Source: Winogradskyella vidalii (GTDB lineage: Bacteria; Bacteroidota; Bacteroidia; Flavobacteriales; Flavobacteriaceae). From it: a DNA stretch of 64,000 bases. Position 1 is the first letter of the stretch, and each line of letters opens with the position of its first letter. The notes below the pieces were generated by a model, which had not been told where the DNA came from, made no database searches, and saw nothing but the letters and a program-made list of their open reading frames with translations. Position numbers and translations under genes: made by a program. This document shows positions 26,659 to 35,501 of this stretch, in pieces. The DNA is taken from contig NZ_JABFDG010000001.1 of assembly GCF_013403955.1 (NCBI RefSeq), positions 744,001 to 808,000 on the forward strand, in the 5' to 3' direction.

Positions 26659-26856
26659 ACCCACTCCAACCTTCTAAAAGAGAAGGTGCTTATAATCATT
26701 AAAAGTTAATTTCTTTCAATTTTTTGAGCGAAGTAGAGAAAACTACCTCAACGAGAAGGTGAAACTCATTCTTGAGCGACATATTAAGACATATTTTAGA
26801 GAATGTTTTCTATCGGTATAAGAAAATCCTTCTCATTGGGAAAGATTTAGGATGGA
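26659..26856. repeat. Pair of degenerate inverted repeats
   Basis: The sequence at 26659-26691 (core CCACTCCAACCTTCT...GAGAAGGTG) and the reverse complement of 26825-26856 (core CCATCCTAAATCTTTC...GAGAAGG) resemble each other. Both look like worn copies of the CCCxCTCC...GGAGAGGGxxGGGTG intergenic repeat common in Bacteroidota. They flank about 130 nt without a gene. The right copy runs into the last codons of the metallophosphoesterase gene. The similarity is imperfect and was judged by eye. Confidence 0.4.
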
Positions 26857-27344
26857 CTATTGAACTCTATAACTTCTAAGTCTTTTATGTTTTTTCCATC
26901 TATCTTAAACCTAAGCATCGTTCTTACTTTATGAAAACCATGCTTACCAGCAGCACCAGGATTCATATGGAGTAGATTTAATTTTTTATCTGGCATCACT
27001 TTTAAAATATGAGAATGCCCTACAATAAAAATATCAGGTGGATTTTTAGTTAGTTCCTCCCTAACAGTTGCATTATATTTAGGCGGATAGCCACCAATAT
27101 GAGTCATCCATATATCCATACCTTCACACATAAACCGATTGTGAAGAGGAAATTCAGCACGCGCTTCAGTGCTATCTATATTTCCGTAAACGGCTTTTAA
27201 GGGCTTTAATTTTTTAATCTGGTCAGTAACATCTAAGTCACCAATATCACCAGCGTGCCATACTTCGTCGGCTTGCTTTACATGTTTTAGAATTGCATCG
27301 TCTATATAACTGTGTGTGTCTGATAAAAGGAGTATTTTTTTCAA
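26847..27344 (-). CDS. YfcE/MJ0936-type metallophosphoesterase
   Basis: A roughly 165-residue calcineurin-like phosphodiesterase. Metal ligands are visible: LLLSDTH near the N-terminus, VWHAGDIGD, VYGNID, MTHIGGYPP and VGHSHILK. Members hydrolyse phosphodiesters in vitro; physiological substrate unknown. The start is uncertain: a TTG at 27344 gives the usual MKKILLLSDTH beginning and is preferred; another TTG at 27377 would add 11 untypical residues. Divergent from truA. The 3' end overlaps a degenerate repeat. Confidence 0.85.
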   Translation of the reverse strand: MKKILLLSDTHSYIDDAILKHVKQADEVWHAGDIGDLDVTDQIKKLKPLKAVYGNIDSTEARAEFPLHNRFMCEGMDIWMTHIGGYPPKYNATVREELTKNPPDIFIVGHSHILKVMPDKKLNLLHMNPGAAGKHGFHKVRTMLRFKIDGKNIKDLEVIEFNSPS

Positions 27345-27467
27345 GAAAAATAATGGTTTTTGTTCCGCAAATCCCAATAATTATAGGGAGAGAATCTTGT
27401 TGTTATAAAAATGTTTTTGGTGAATTAGCTGTCTTGCTTTTTTAACTCTAAATATTCCGTTAACGAG

Positions 27468-27487
27468 ATTCCTACGTTCGCAGGAAT
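27468..27487. repeat. Short palindromic intergenic element
   Basis: ATTCCTACGTTCGCAGGAAT: ATTCCT and AGGAAT flank a CG-TT-CG core. It resembles the ATTCCTGC...GCAGGAAT palindromic repeats scattered in many bacterial genomes. It sits in the truA promoter region, just upstream of the -7 element. Confidence 0.5.
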
Positions 27488-27491
27488 AAAG

Positions 27492-27499
27492 TATCTTTG
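27492..27499 (+). promoter_or_regulatory. -7 promoter element (TATCTTTG) for truA
   Basis: TATCTTTG matches TAnnTTTG, 25 nt before the TTG start. The -33 position falls inside the palindrome and lacks TTTG. Confidence 0.5.
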
Positions 27500-27524
27500 C
27501 CTTTTAACAAAAGTAAGATTTCTA

Positions 27525-28283
27525 TTGCGATTTTTCATTGAACTTTCATATAATGGTGGCGCTTATCATGGTTGGCAAAATCAGCCCAATGCTATTTCAG
27601 TACAAGAGGTTTTAGAAAAAGCATTGTCTACGATTTTAAAAACTAAAATTGCTGTTATGGGAGCGGGACGAACAGATGCTGGTGTTCATGCAGCTCAAAT
27701 GTTTGCCCATTTTGATTTTGAAGGAAATTTTGAGTCTAAAGATTTAGTCTATAAACTCAATTCATTGCTGCCTAAAGATATTGCTATAAGGTCTGTTTTT
27801 AAAGTGAAACCAGAAACACACGCCAGGTTTGAAGCTAAGAGTAGAACTTACCATTATAAGATTTCTACCTCTAAAAATGTATTTGATTACGATTTTGCTT
27901 ACCAAGTGCAATTACCTTTAAATGTAGAGGCCATGAATAAAGCCTGTGAAATACTATTTCAGTATAAAGATTTTCAATGCTTTTCAAAGGTTAATACAGA
28001 TGTAAAAACGTATAATTGTGATTTAAAAGAAGCATTTTGGACTAAAAATAACGAGCAACTTATTTTTACAATTACAGCCGATCGTTTTTTAAGAAATATG
28101 GTAAGAGCTATTGTTGGCACCATGATAAATGTTGGCTTAGGAAAAATTAATCCAGAAGATTTACACGCCATTATTACTTCAAAAAGTAGGAGTGAAGCAG
28201 GATTTTCAGTGCCTGCGCATGGCTTATATTTGGTGAAAATTATTTATCCTGAAAGCATAAAAATAGAACATAAAAATTTATAG
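27525..28283 (+). CDS. truA: tRNA pseudouridine synthase A
   Basis: A 252-residue enzyme converting U38-U40 of tRNA anticodon arms to pseudouridine. It begins with a TTG codon (MRFFIELSYNGGAYHGWQNQP). The catalytic Asp51 lies in GAGRTDAGVHA. Other family blocks: ARFEAKSRTYHYKI, DRFLRNMVRAIVGTMINVG, and GFSVPAHGLYLVKI at the end. Length is normal. 47 nt upstream of the ABC transporter gene and probably co-transcribed with it. Confidence 0.95.
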   Translation: MRFFIELSYNGGAYHGWQNQPNAISVQEVLEKALSTILKTKIAVMGAGRTDAGVHAAQMFAHFDFEGNFESKDLVYKLNSLLPKDIAIRSVFKVKPETHARFEAKSRTYHYKISTSKNVFDYDFAYQVQLPLNVEAMNKACEILFQYKDFQCFSKVNTDVKTYNCDLKEAFWTKNNEQLIFTITADRFLRNMVRAIVGTMINVGLGKINPEDLHAIITSKSRSEAGFSVPAHGLYLVKIIYPESIKIEHKNL

Positions 28284-28330
28284 ATTCCTGATTTACTAGG
28301 ATAGAGATACTGAAACGAGCTCAGCATAAA

Positions 28331-30100
28331 ATGGCAGAAAAAGGAAAAAAAATATTTGATACGTCGTTGTTTACACGTTTGCTAAAGTATATAAAACCAT
28401 ACAAAACGGTTTTTATTATTTCTTTATTCTGTGTGATTGGCTTGGCGTTATTTGGCGCATTTAGACCTTATGTTTTAAAAGAGGCTATCGATGTTAAAAT
28501 AGCCAATAAAGAATACAATGGCTTTGTAGTCTATATGGCTATTATGTTGGGCTTATTAATTCTTGAGGTATTATCACAACTCCTATTTATCTATTATGCA
28601 AGTTGGCTCGGGCAAACGGTGGTTAAGGATATCCGTGTGAAACTTTTTCGCCATATGCTAAAATTTAAAATGACCTATTTTGATAAATCTTCAGTGGGTG
28701 TTTTAATTACAAGAGCGGTCACCGATATGGAACGTATAGCCGACATTTTTGGCGAAGGCTTATTTATGATTTTTAGTGACATCTTAAAAATGCTTGTTGT
28801 CGCTGGCTTTATGTCTTTTATAAACTTAAAATTGAGTTTAATTGTTTTTGTAACCATGCCTCTTGTATTGTTTGCGACTAAGATTTTTCAGAAGTATATG
28901 AAAATTGCTTTTGAAGATGTCCGTACTGAAGTTTCTAACCTTAATTCTTTTGTGCAAGAACGGGTTACGGGTATGAAAATTCTACAATTATTTACTCGTG
29001 AAGATACCGAATATAAAAAGTTTAAAGCCATCAACGAACGTCATAAGAAGGGCTGGTTAAAAACGGTTTGGTATAATTCAATTTTCTTTCCTATTGCAGA
29101 GTTTTTAGCCTCATTAACCATGGCAATGGTTATTTTAATCGGTGGTTTTGATGTTGTTTCAGAATCCCCAGAAACAACAATGGGCGATTTAATTTCTTTT
29201 ACCATGTTTATTCCAATGCTATTTAGACCTTTAAATCAAATTGCGAATAAATTCAATACACTACAAATGGGGATGGTAGCCGCAGACCGTGTATTTAAAG
29301 TGTTAGATACCACCTCTAATATTGATGATTCTGGTACGGTAGAAACGCATAATTTTAAAGGTGCTATTCTGTTTGAAGAGGTACGGTTTGCTTATATAAA
29401 AGATGAAGAAGTTTTAAAAGGAATTTCATTTCAGGTTGAAGCAGGAGAGACCGTTGCTATTGTTGGTGCAACAGGTGCAGGAAAATCGACTATCATTAAT
29501 TTATTAAATCGCTTTTACGATATTGATTCTGGAACGATAAAAATAGATGGTATCGCGATTAAAAATATGACCTTAAGTTCACTGCGAAATCAAATTGCAG
29601 TCGTACTACAAGATGTATTTTTATTTGCCGACACTATTCTAAATAATATTACTTTAAATAACGAAACGATTACTGAAGCCGACGTTGTAAAAGCAGCAAA
29701 AGCTATTGGTATCCATGAGTTTATCTCTAGTCTTCCTAATGGTTATCATTATAACGTAAAAGAACGTGGTGTGATGCTATCTTCTGGTCAACGGCAATTA
29801 ATTTCATTCTTGAGAGCTTATGTTACTAATCCTAGTATTTTAATTTTAGACGAGGCGACTTCTTCGGTAGATTCTTACTCAGAACAACTCATACAAGATG
29901 CTACAGATAAAATAACGAAAGACAGAACCTCAATTGTAATTGCACACCGTTTGGCAACCATACAGCAAGCCGACAAAATTATTGTGATGGATGCAGGTGA
30001 AATTGTTGAAATAGGAACGCACCAATCTCTTCTTAAAAAAGAAAAAGGACATTACAAAAATCTTTATGAAGTTCAATTTTTGAAGGCTGAGACAGCTTAA
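28331..30100 (+). CDS. ABC exporter, fused permease and ATPase (MsbA-like)
   Basis: A 589-residue half-transporter that should dimerise. Six transmembrane helices lie in residues 20-310, with a type-I exporter coupling pattern. The nucleotide-binding domain has Walker A GATGAGKST (about residue 380), Q-loop VVLQDVFLF, signature LSSGQRQLISFLRAY, Walker B SILILDEATSSVD and the H-loop AHRLATI. The signature motif is SSGQR, not the usual SGGQ. It resembles lipid A or multidrug exporters of the MsbA/YheI type; substrate unknown. Follows truA on the same strand. Confidence 0.93.
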   Translation: MAEKGKKIFDTSLFTRLLKYIKPYKTVFIISLFCVIGLALFGAFRPYVLKEAIDVKIANKEYNGFVVYMAIMLGLLILEVLSQLLFIYYASWLGQTVVKDIRVKLFRHMLKFKMTYFDKSSVGVLITRAVTDMERIADIFGEGLFMIFSDILKMLVVAGFMSFINLKLSLIVFVTMPLVLFATKIFQKYMKIAFEDVRTEVSNLNSFVQERVTGMKILQLFTREDTEYKKFKAINERHKKGWLKTVWYNSIFFPIAEFLASLTMAMVILIGGFDVVSESPETTMGDLISFTMFIPMLFRPLNQIANKFNTLQMGMVAADRVFKVLDTTSNIDDSGTVETHNFKGAILFEEVRFAYIKDEEVLKGISFQVEAGETVAIVGATGAGKSTIINLLNRFYDIDSGTIKIDGIAIKNMTLSSLRNQIAVVLQDVFLFADTILNNITLNNETITEADVVKAAKAIGIHEFISSLPNGYHYNVKERGVMLSSGQRQLISFLRAYVTNPSILILDEATSSVDSYSEQLIQDATDKITKDRTSIVIAHRLATIQQADKIIVMDAGEIVEIGTHQSLLKKEKGHYKNLYEVQFLKAETA

Positions 30101-30144
30101 TGCTATAACTATAGCTATTAGAAATTAATTGTATAAGATATTTT

Positions 30145-30936
30145 TTATACCCCTTTTATTTTAAGGTAGGTAACTATTGTGATTATAAAAAATATGATTA
30201 ATATAATCATTGACATAAAATAAATAGTCATAACCAATAAAAACCTAGAAAAGGTTTCCAAGAAACTCGACTTAAAGATACGTTTTAGGATATAGAATAA
30301 ATAAGCAAATACAGGAAGCGATAGTATAGATGACGTAATAATATAATCAATATTCAAAAACAAAAATATGATACTCGTTATTGCGGTGATAATTATTGTT
30401 TGTGCAGTATAGTATAAATTAAGGACTAAATGTTCAGTGAAATTGTAAGTCCGTTCTTTAATAATATAATAGGCCAGCCAACTTCCTAAAGCATAAAAGG
30501 GAACCGTTAAAATGTAAATTATACTTTGGTATTTTGTAAACAAATCTGGCGATAAGTCTCCAAAAGGGTTTTCAGTTTTACTACCAGAAGCATTAAAGCC
30601 CTCTGCAAATCCTAATCCAAAGTCTGTTGAGCTAGAGAAAAAGTTCTTTATTATAAACACCTGTATTCCAGCTAAGGTTAAAGCAATGGCAAAATACTGA
30701 AGAACATCTATATAGCGTTTGCGTGTACCATTAATATAACCTACAATTACAGCTTCAGGACGTCTAAATAAATCAATAAATGTGCTGAGAAATTTATTGT
30801 CTATAGAAATAAATTGCTCATTAACTTGTTGCGCAATTACTTTAGGTTTTAATCGGTTCTGAATGACCTTTGCACCACATTCATCACAAAACTTTTGTGC
30901 GTTTCTAAGCGTGTTATTACAGTTCTTACATTCCAC
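30145..30936 (-). CDS. DUF3667 membrane protein with N-terminal zinc ribbon
   Basis: A 263-residue protein that opens with a four-cysteine ribbon (CKNCNNT...FCDECGAKV) and then a membrane region with about five helices (80-100, 135-155, 175-200, 205-222, 235-258). This is the DUF3667 layout. Function unknown. Its start is a GTG whose G is the last base of the cdaA stop codon (TAGTG), so translation is coupled to the diadenylate cyclase. That tight link suggests a role near c-di-AMP signalling, an inference only. Confidence 0.8.
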   Translation of the reverse strand: MECKNCNNTLRNAQKFCDECGAKVIQNRLKPKVIAQQVNEQFISIDNKFLSTFIDLFRRPEAVIVGYINGTRKRYIDVLQYFAIALTLAGIQVFIIKNFFSSSTDFGLGFAEGFNASGSKTENPFGDLSPDLFTKYQSIIYILTVPFYALGSWLAYYIIKERTYNFTEHLVLNLYYTAQTIIITAITSIIFLFLNIDYIITSSILSLPVFAYLFYILKRIFKSSFLETFSRFLLVMTIYFMSMIILIIFFIITIVTYLKIKGV

Positions 30937-31718
30937 TAACCAAGATCTTCTTTAATTTTGTTTCTAAGTTCATCAGTGTTTTTAAACATTACAAACTCGC
31001 CATTTTTTATATAAGAAACTTGTCCGGTTTCTTCACTTACACAAAGTGCTAAAGCATCTGTTTTTTCTGTAATACCAATTGCTGCTCTGTGTCGTAAACC
31101 AAAACGTTCAGGAATGTTTTTTTCATTGTTAACAGGAAGAATAACACGTGTCGCTTTTACTACATTTTTATCAATAACAATAGCGCCATCGTGCAACGGA
31201 CTATTTTTAAAAAAGATACTTTCTATAATAGGTTGCGACACTAAAATATTCATTTCATCTCCTGTACTAGTTAGAAAATCTAGGTTGTTATTGCGTTCTA
31301 AAACGATTAATGCACCTGTATTTGTGCTTCCCATTTTGTTACAAGCATTAATTATAGCATCGATATCAGTTGTGGTTTGGTCATCATTTTTTAGAAATTT
31401 AAAATTCTTAAAAAGATTTCGTTTCCCACTAATATTTGTTGAGCCAACCATTAAAAGGAACTTTCGTATTTCGGGTTGAAAAACCACAATTAAAGCAATA
31501 ATACCAACCTTCATAAAGCCATCAAAAATGCTGTAAAGCATATGCATGTTAAGATAGTCGGTGAGTCGCCAAGCAAAATAAATGATAAGAATACCAATAA
31601 ATATATTGATGGCTACTGTGCCTTTTACAAGTTTGTAAATGTAGTAGAGCAATATGGCAACAAGAAAGACATCAACAAAGTCTATAAATCTAAAATCCCA
31701 AAGTTGTAAGTTGTCCAA
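30936..31718 (-). CDS. cdaA: Diadenylate cyclase CdaA
   Basis: A 260-residue membrane enzyme making cyclic di-AMP from two ATP. Three N-terminal transmembrane helices (about 14-85) precede the DAC domain with DGA motif PLHDGAIVID and RHR motif ERFGLRHRAAIGITE. Both catalytic motifs are intact. The start is a TTG at 31718. c-di-AMP controls potassium and osmolyte balance and wall homeostasis. The operon order folP - lipoprotein - cdaA - DUF3667 is on one strand; the DUF3667 gene overlaps by 1 nt. No CdaR or GlmM gene is adjacent, unlike in Firmicutes. Confidence 0.95.
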   Translation of the reverse strand: MDNLQLWDFRFIDFVDVFLVAILLYYIYKLVKGTVAINIFIGILIIYFAWRLTDYLNMHMLYSIFDGFMKVGIIALIVVFQPEIRKFLLMVGSTNISGKRNLFKNFKFLKNDDQTTTDIDAIINACNKMGSTNTGALIVLERNNNLDFLTSTGDEMNILVSQPIIESIFFKNSPLHDGAIVIDKNVVKATRVILPVNNEKNIPERFGLRHRAAIGITEKTDALALCVSEETGQVSYIKNGEFVMFKNTDELRNKIKEDLG

Positions 31719-31808
31719 ATGTTAAGTGTTTCTGCTAATTTAACAATTTCTGTTTATTAGTAAAGAAAATGCTTTACAATAAATGAGATGTGCTTTAGGT
31801 TCTAATAT

Positions 31809-32495
31809 CTAATAAATTAATTCTTCGGTGCTTATTTCTGTCATTTCATTTGTGAATTGAAGCACTTTATGTTTCAATGTTATATAATCTTGAAAATTTA
31901 AATCTTTACTAAAAGCTAAAGAGACTTTGTTTTTATGCTGTCTGTAAAACTCAAAAGCCGCTTCGTTTAAAAATGCATCTATTTTTAGAACCTCGTCGTT
32001 GGTTTGCTTACCCTCATTAAACTCACTGATAGCAACTAATTTGTCTGACATAAAATTAATAAGCACTAATCGATTAGTGCTTTTAAGAGCTTTATCCTTT
32101 CCAAAGGCATTAATATCTGTGATGTAATACACATCTGTAAATTCTAAAAAGCCTAAATTTTTAATCGTTGTATCGTTACAAGTGTAATAATTTTTTGCGG
32201 CTTCATTTTTATGAATTTCTGCATTCCGTTTTTTGTCTTGCATCATTGTTATCTTCGGAATAGCTTGCCCTAACGTTAAGCGCTTGTCAACATTGACTAA
32301 CCAGTTTGTTGTACTAATTATATTCTTTCGATTTAATAAGGTGGAATCGGGTTGTGTTTCATCATAGAAAATATAAGCAGGAGATACGTCTAAAACTTCG
32401 GTGACTTCAGCATTTTCAATTTCAGGTAAATGTAAAATACGTTCGTTATTACAACTGAATAGGCATAAAATGGAGAGTAAATATATATAGCGCAT
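31809..32495 (-). CDS. Uncharacterised lipoprotein
   Basis: A 228-residue protein with a lipobox (LCLFSC, Cys15) and then a soluble region of mixed alpha/beta composition (LPEIENAEVTEVLDVSPAYIF near the start; NRLVLINFMSDKLVAISEF late). No catalytic motif and no named family recognised. It lies between folP (75 nt upstream) and cdaA (90 nt downstream) on the same strand, an order I believe recurs in flavobacteria. Envelope location is the only confident statement. Confidence 0.6.
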   Translation of the reverse strand: MRYIYLLSILCLFSCNNERILHLPEIENAEVTEVLDVSPAYIFYDETQPDSTLLNRKNIISTTNWLVNVDKRLTLGQAIPKITMMQDKKRNAEIHKNEAAKNYYTCNDTTIKNLGFLEFTDVYYITDINAFGKDKALKSTNRLVLINFMSDKLVAISEFNEGKQTNDEVLKIDAFLNEAAFEFYRQHKNKVSLAFSKDLNFQDYITLKHKVLQFTNEMTEISTEELIY

Positions 32496-32570
32496 GGTTT
32501 GCTTAAAGCTTTAAATTCAAAATTACGGTTTTCGGTTCATGTTTCAGACCAACTAGGTTTTTAAAACCTG

Positions 32571-33401
32571 CTAGGTCTTAGATGTTAGTTGATTAAAAAG
32601 TGTGACACATTCCATAGCTTCTTTTACATCGTGTGCACGTAAAATTTTTGCTCCTTTTTGTAAAGCCACCATATGTAATGCGGTGGTGCCGTTAAGGGCA
32701 TTTTGAGCGGTGGAATTTAGGGGTTTGTAAATCATAGATTTACGCGATATGCCAGCTAAAATAGGTTGGTCTATAAGTTGAAGTAATTCCTGTTGATTCA
32801 ATAGCTCATAATTCTGAGCTAAGGTTTTTGCAAAGCCAAAGCCAGGGTCAATAATGATGTCGTTTATTTTTTCTTCATGAGCAGCAGCTATGCGTTCTCC
32901 AAAATAGGCAATCATTTCTTTTGTTAAATCCTTGTATTGGGTGTGTTGTTGCATGGTTTGGGGTGTGCCTTTCATATGCATCATAATATAAGGAACGGCT
33001 AGTTTTCCAACTGTAGAAAGCATGGCATCATCTAATTTTCCTGCAGAAATATCATTGATAAGCGCAGCACCAGCTTCAATACTTTGTTTAGCAACTGTAC
33101 TCCTAAACGTATCAATAGAAATTAATGTTTCAGGAAAATGTTTCAAAATAAGTGCAACAACAGGAATCACACGTTTTAATTCTTCAGTTTCACTAACCAC
33201 ATCGGCATTTGGTCTAGAGCTGTAGCCGCCTAAATCTATAAAAGTAGCACCATAATTTAGCATGGTTTCTACTTGCTGCAAGATTTCAGTTTCATTTTTA
33301 TAGGTGCCACCATCATAAAACGAATCTGGTGTTACATTAAGAATACCCATCACTTTTGGTGTGGATAAATCGATTAATTGGCCTTTACAGTTTATAGTCA
33401 T
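32571..33401 (-). CDS. folP: Dihydropteroate synthase
   Basis: A 276-residue enzyme joining p-aminobenzoate to 6-hydroxymethyl-dihydropterin diphosphate in folate synthesis; the sulfonamide target. TIM-barrel motifs: MGILNVTPDSFYDGG (loop 1), FIDLGGYSSRP (loop 2), LISIDTFRS, ALINDISAG, YIMMHMKGTPQTMQ, DPGFGFAKT, AGISRKSMIYK and the C-terminal ILRAHDV. All expected motifs are present and length is normal. Divergent from the DUF1599 gene. Confidence 0.96.
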   Translation of the reverse strand: MTINCKGQLIDLSTPKVMGILNVTPDSFYDGGTYKNETEILQQVETMLNYGATFIDLGGYSSRPNADVVSETEELKRVIPVVALILKHFPETLISIDTFRSTVAKQSIEAGAALINDISAGKLDDAMLSTVGKLAVPYIMMHMKGTPQTMQQHTQYKDLTKEMIAYFGERIAAAHEEKINDIIIDPGFGFAKTLAQNYELLNQQELLQLIDQPILAGISRKSMIYKPLNSTAQNALNGTTALHMVALQKGAKILRAHDVKEAMECVTLFNQLTSKT

Positions 33402-33610
33402 CTAAATGGTTCTATATTCACAATTTAAAATTCAAAGTTGCGCTAAATTCTTAAAAAAAATGAATTTAGAACTCAGAACTTTGAACTCTTAACTATTTGT
33501 CCGAAATTTACGGAAATTTACTCGATAATCGAGATTAATCCAAAGCGCAGCGCTTTGTCTATAAATAATTTTAACCCAAAAGTTTTTCTTTCGGAAAGTT
33601 AATTAAACCA
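33402..33610. repeat. Intergenic region with three short perfect palindromes
   Basis: Between folP and the DUF1599 gene: CTCGAT-A-ATCGAG (33521-33533), CAAAGCGC-A-GCGCTTTG (33541-33557) and CTTTC-G-GAAAG near 33590. A direct repeat CGAAATTTAC/GGAAATTTAC precedes them. They may be operators or degenerate intergenic repeats. No TAnnTTTG promoter was located. Confidence 0.4.
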
Positions 33611-34153
33611 ATGCAAGATACTTCAAAACAATACGATGCTGTTATCGCTAAATGCAGAACACTTTTTGTAAATAAAATGAGTGATTATGGCAGTGCATGG
33701 CGCATTTTACGTTTACCATCACTTACCGATCAGATTTTTATAAAAGCCCAACGCATTAGAGGTTTGCAGCAAAATGAGGTTAGAAAAGTAGATGAAGGTG
33801 AAGTGAGTGAGTTTATAGGAATTATAAACTATTGTGCCATGGCATTGATTCAGTTAGAAAAAGGTGTTGTAGAACAACCCGATTTAGATACTGAAGCAGC
33901 CACTGATTTGTACGATAAAAAAATAGCACTGACCAAACAGTTGATGCTCAATAAAAATCACGATTACGGTGAAGCTTGGCGAGATATGCGTGTAAGTTCC
34001 TTAACAGATTTAATTTTACAGAAGTTATTACGCGTTAAGCAAATAGAAAACAATGCCGGAAAAACCATAGTTAGCGAAGGTATTGATGCCAATTATCAAG
34101 ACATGATTAATTATGCAATTTTTGCTTTAATACATTTAAATGAAGCCGATTAA
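33611..34153 (+). CDS. DUF1599 protein, two tandem copies of one domain
   Basis: A 180-residue protein made of two similar halves. Each contains KMSDYGSAWRILRLPSLTDQI / KNHDYGEAWRDMRVSSLTDLI, followed by a helix with KxxRxxxxxxN and a final INYCAMALIQLE / INYAIFALIHLN. This is the DUF1599 (nucleotide-modification-associated) family, conserved in Bacteroidota near folP and tpiA. The helical fold and DYG motif recall all-alpha nucleotide pyrophosphatases, but no activity is proven. Starts the plus-strand set with the DoxX-type gene 46 nt downstream. Confidence 0.88.
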   Translation: MQDTSKQYDAVIAKCRTLFVNKMSDYGSAWRILRLPSLTDQIFIKAQRIRGLQQNEVRKVDEGEVSEFIGIINYCAMALIQLEKGVVEQPDLDTEAATDLYDKKIALTKQLMLNKNHDYGEAWRDMRVSSLTDLILQKLLRVKQIENNAGKTIVSEGIDANYQDMINYAIFALIHLNEAD

Positions 34154-34199
34154 TCTGTTGTCTTGTAAAAAGAAGATGCCATAAAAAATAATTAATATC

Positions 34200-35294
34200 A
34201 TGAACTATATAGTACAGCTTAGCCGAATATTCACGGGAATATTATTTATAATCTCAGGATTTATAAAATTGAATGACCCGCTTGGGTTTTCTTATAAACT
34301 AGAGGAATATTTTGGAGCAGATGTTTTAAATATGGAGTTTTTAATTCCTTACGCTCTAGGGATTTCGGTAATTGTTGTGGTGTTTGAAGTTATTTTGGGT
34401 GTCTTTTTGCTAATTGGTTACAAGCCAAAATTCACGATTTGGAGCTTGTTATTAATGATTGTGTTTTTCTCATTCCTTACCTTTTATTCAGCGTATTTTG
34501 ATAAGGTAAAAGACTGTGGTTGTTTTGGTGATGCTCTAAAACTAACGCCATGGGAAAGTTTTACTAAAGATATCGTTTTACTTGCGTTGATACTGATTTT
34601 ATTAGCCGGTTTAAAATATATAAAACCCGTTTTTTCAAAATTACCAACTACAATTCTTGCATTGTTGAGCTTTATAGTCTCACTGTGGTTTGGCTACCAT
34701 GTGTTAATGCATTTACCTGCTATAGATTTTAGAGCTTATGCGGTTGGAAAGAATCTTCAGAATGAAATGTCAACTCCAGAAGACGCTCAAAAAGCGATTA
34801 CAGAATATACGTGGACATTTAATGTCGATGGTGAAGAACAAGAATTTGTAACTAACGGAAGTTACCCAAAAGTTGATGGTGAATATGTTGGTGTAGAAAC
34901 AAAAGTTATTGATGAAGGCTATGTACCAGCGATTCAAGATTTCTCTATAGAAACTGAAGATGAAGACTTAACAGACTATTTCTTAGAACAAGAAAAGCTA
35001 GTGATAATAACTATGTATAATGTCAATAAAGGTGAAGCAGAAGGCATGATAAAGATAAAGTCATTTACAGACGAAGCTATTAAAAAAGGGTATACTGTAA
35101 TTGGGTTATCATCTTCTGGATCTGCGGATAAAGCACAAATTAAAGCGGATTATAATTTTAATTTCGATATTTACCTTTGTGATGAAAAAGTGGTTAAAAC
35201 CATTGTACGTGCTAATCCAGGTGTTATTTTATTAAATAAAGGTACAGTAACACAGAAAGCGCACTGGAATGATATCGATGCTATTGGACTTTAG
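34200..35294 (+). CDS. BT_3928-type membrane protein (DoxX/MauE-like) with thioredoxin-like tail
   Basis: A 364-residue protein. Residues 1-145 form four membrane helices of the DoxX/MauE type (RIFTGILFIISGFIKLNDPLGF, then KDCGCFGDALKLTPWESF with a CGCF motif between helices 3 and 4). A fifth helix lies near 155-172, followed by a soluble region with a thioredoxin-like fold (VIITMYNVN...GYTVIGLSSSG...YNFNFDIYLCDEKVVK), which lacks a CxxC active site. The BT_3928 family is thought to work in electron transfer across the membrane, but the partner is unknown. Conserved neighbour of DUF1599 and tpiA. Confidence 0.82.
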   Translation: MNYIVQLSRIFTGILFIISGFIKLNDPLGFSYKLEEYFGADVLNMEFLIPYALGISVIVVVFEVILGVFLLIGYKPKFTIWSLLLMIVFFSFLTFYSAYFDKVKDCGCFGDALKLTPWESFTKDIVLLALILILLAGLKYIKPVFSKLPTTILALLSFIVSLWFGYHVLMHLPAIDFRAYAVGKNLQNEMSTPEDAQKAITEYTWTFNVDGEEQEFVTNGSYPKVDGEYVGVETKVIDEGYVPAIQDFSIETEDEDLTDYFLEQEKLVIITMYNVNKGEAEGMIKIKSFTDEAIKKGYTVIGLSSSGSADKAQIKADYNFNFDIYLCDEKVVKTIVRANPGVILLNKGTVTQKAHWNDIDAIGL

Positions 35295-35296
35295 TT

Positions 35297-35446
35297 TTTA
35301 GTCGCAGATTTTAGTCTCAGTCTCAGTTTGCAGTCACAGTTGTAGTTTGCAGTTTAAAAAAAGCAGGATTTAGAAATTCGATTTTAAGTTTAGCGCTCTG
35401 TGAAACTTTGTGCCTCTTTTGTGTAGTTTTGTGAAATAACTTTTGA
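35297..35446. repeat. Low-complexity intergenic repeats
   Basis: 35297-35356 is a string of AGT/CAG-rich units (TTTAGTC, TCTCAGT, TTTGCAGT, CACAGT), and about 35394-35440 reads CTCTGTGAAACTTTGTG followed by a degenerate second copy ending in AGTTTTGTGAAATA. Both look like the decayed intergenic repeats seen in many flavobacteria. No gene. Confidence 0.5.
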
Positions 35447-35501
35447 ATTCGAATCGAAACCTAAAGATGTAAAATTTAAGAATTTTTAAAGACCTCTAGT
35501 A

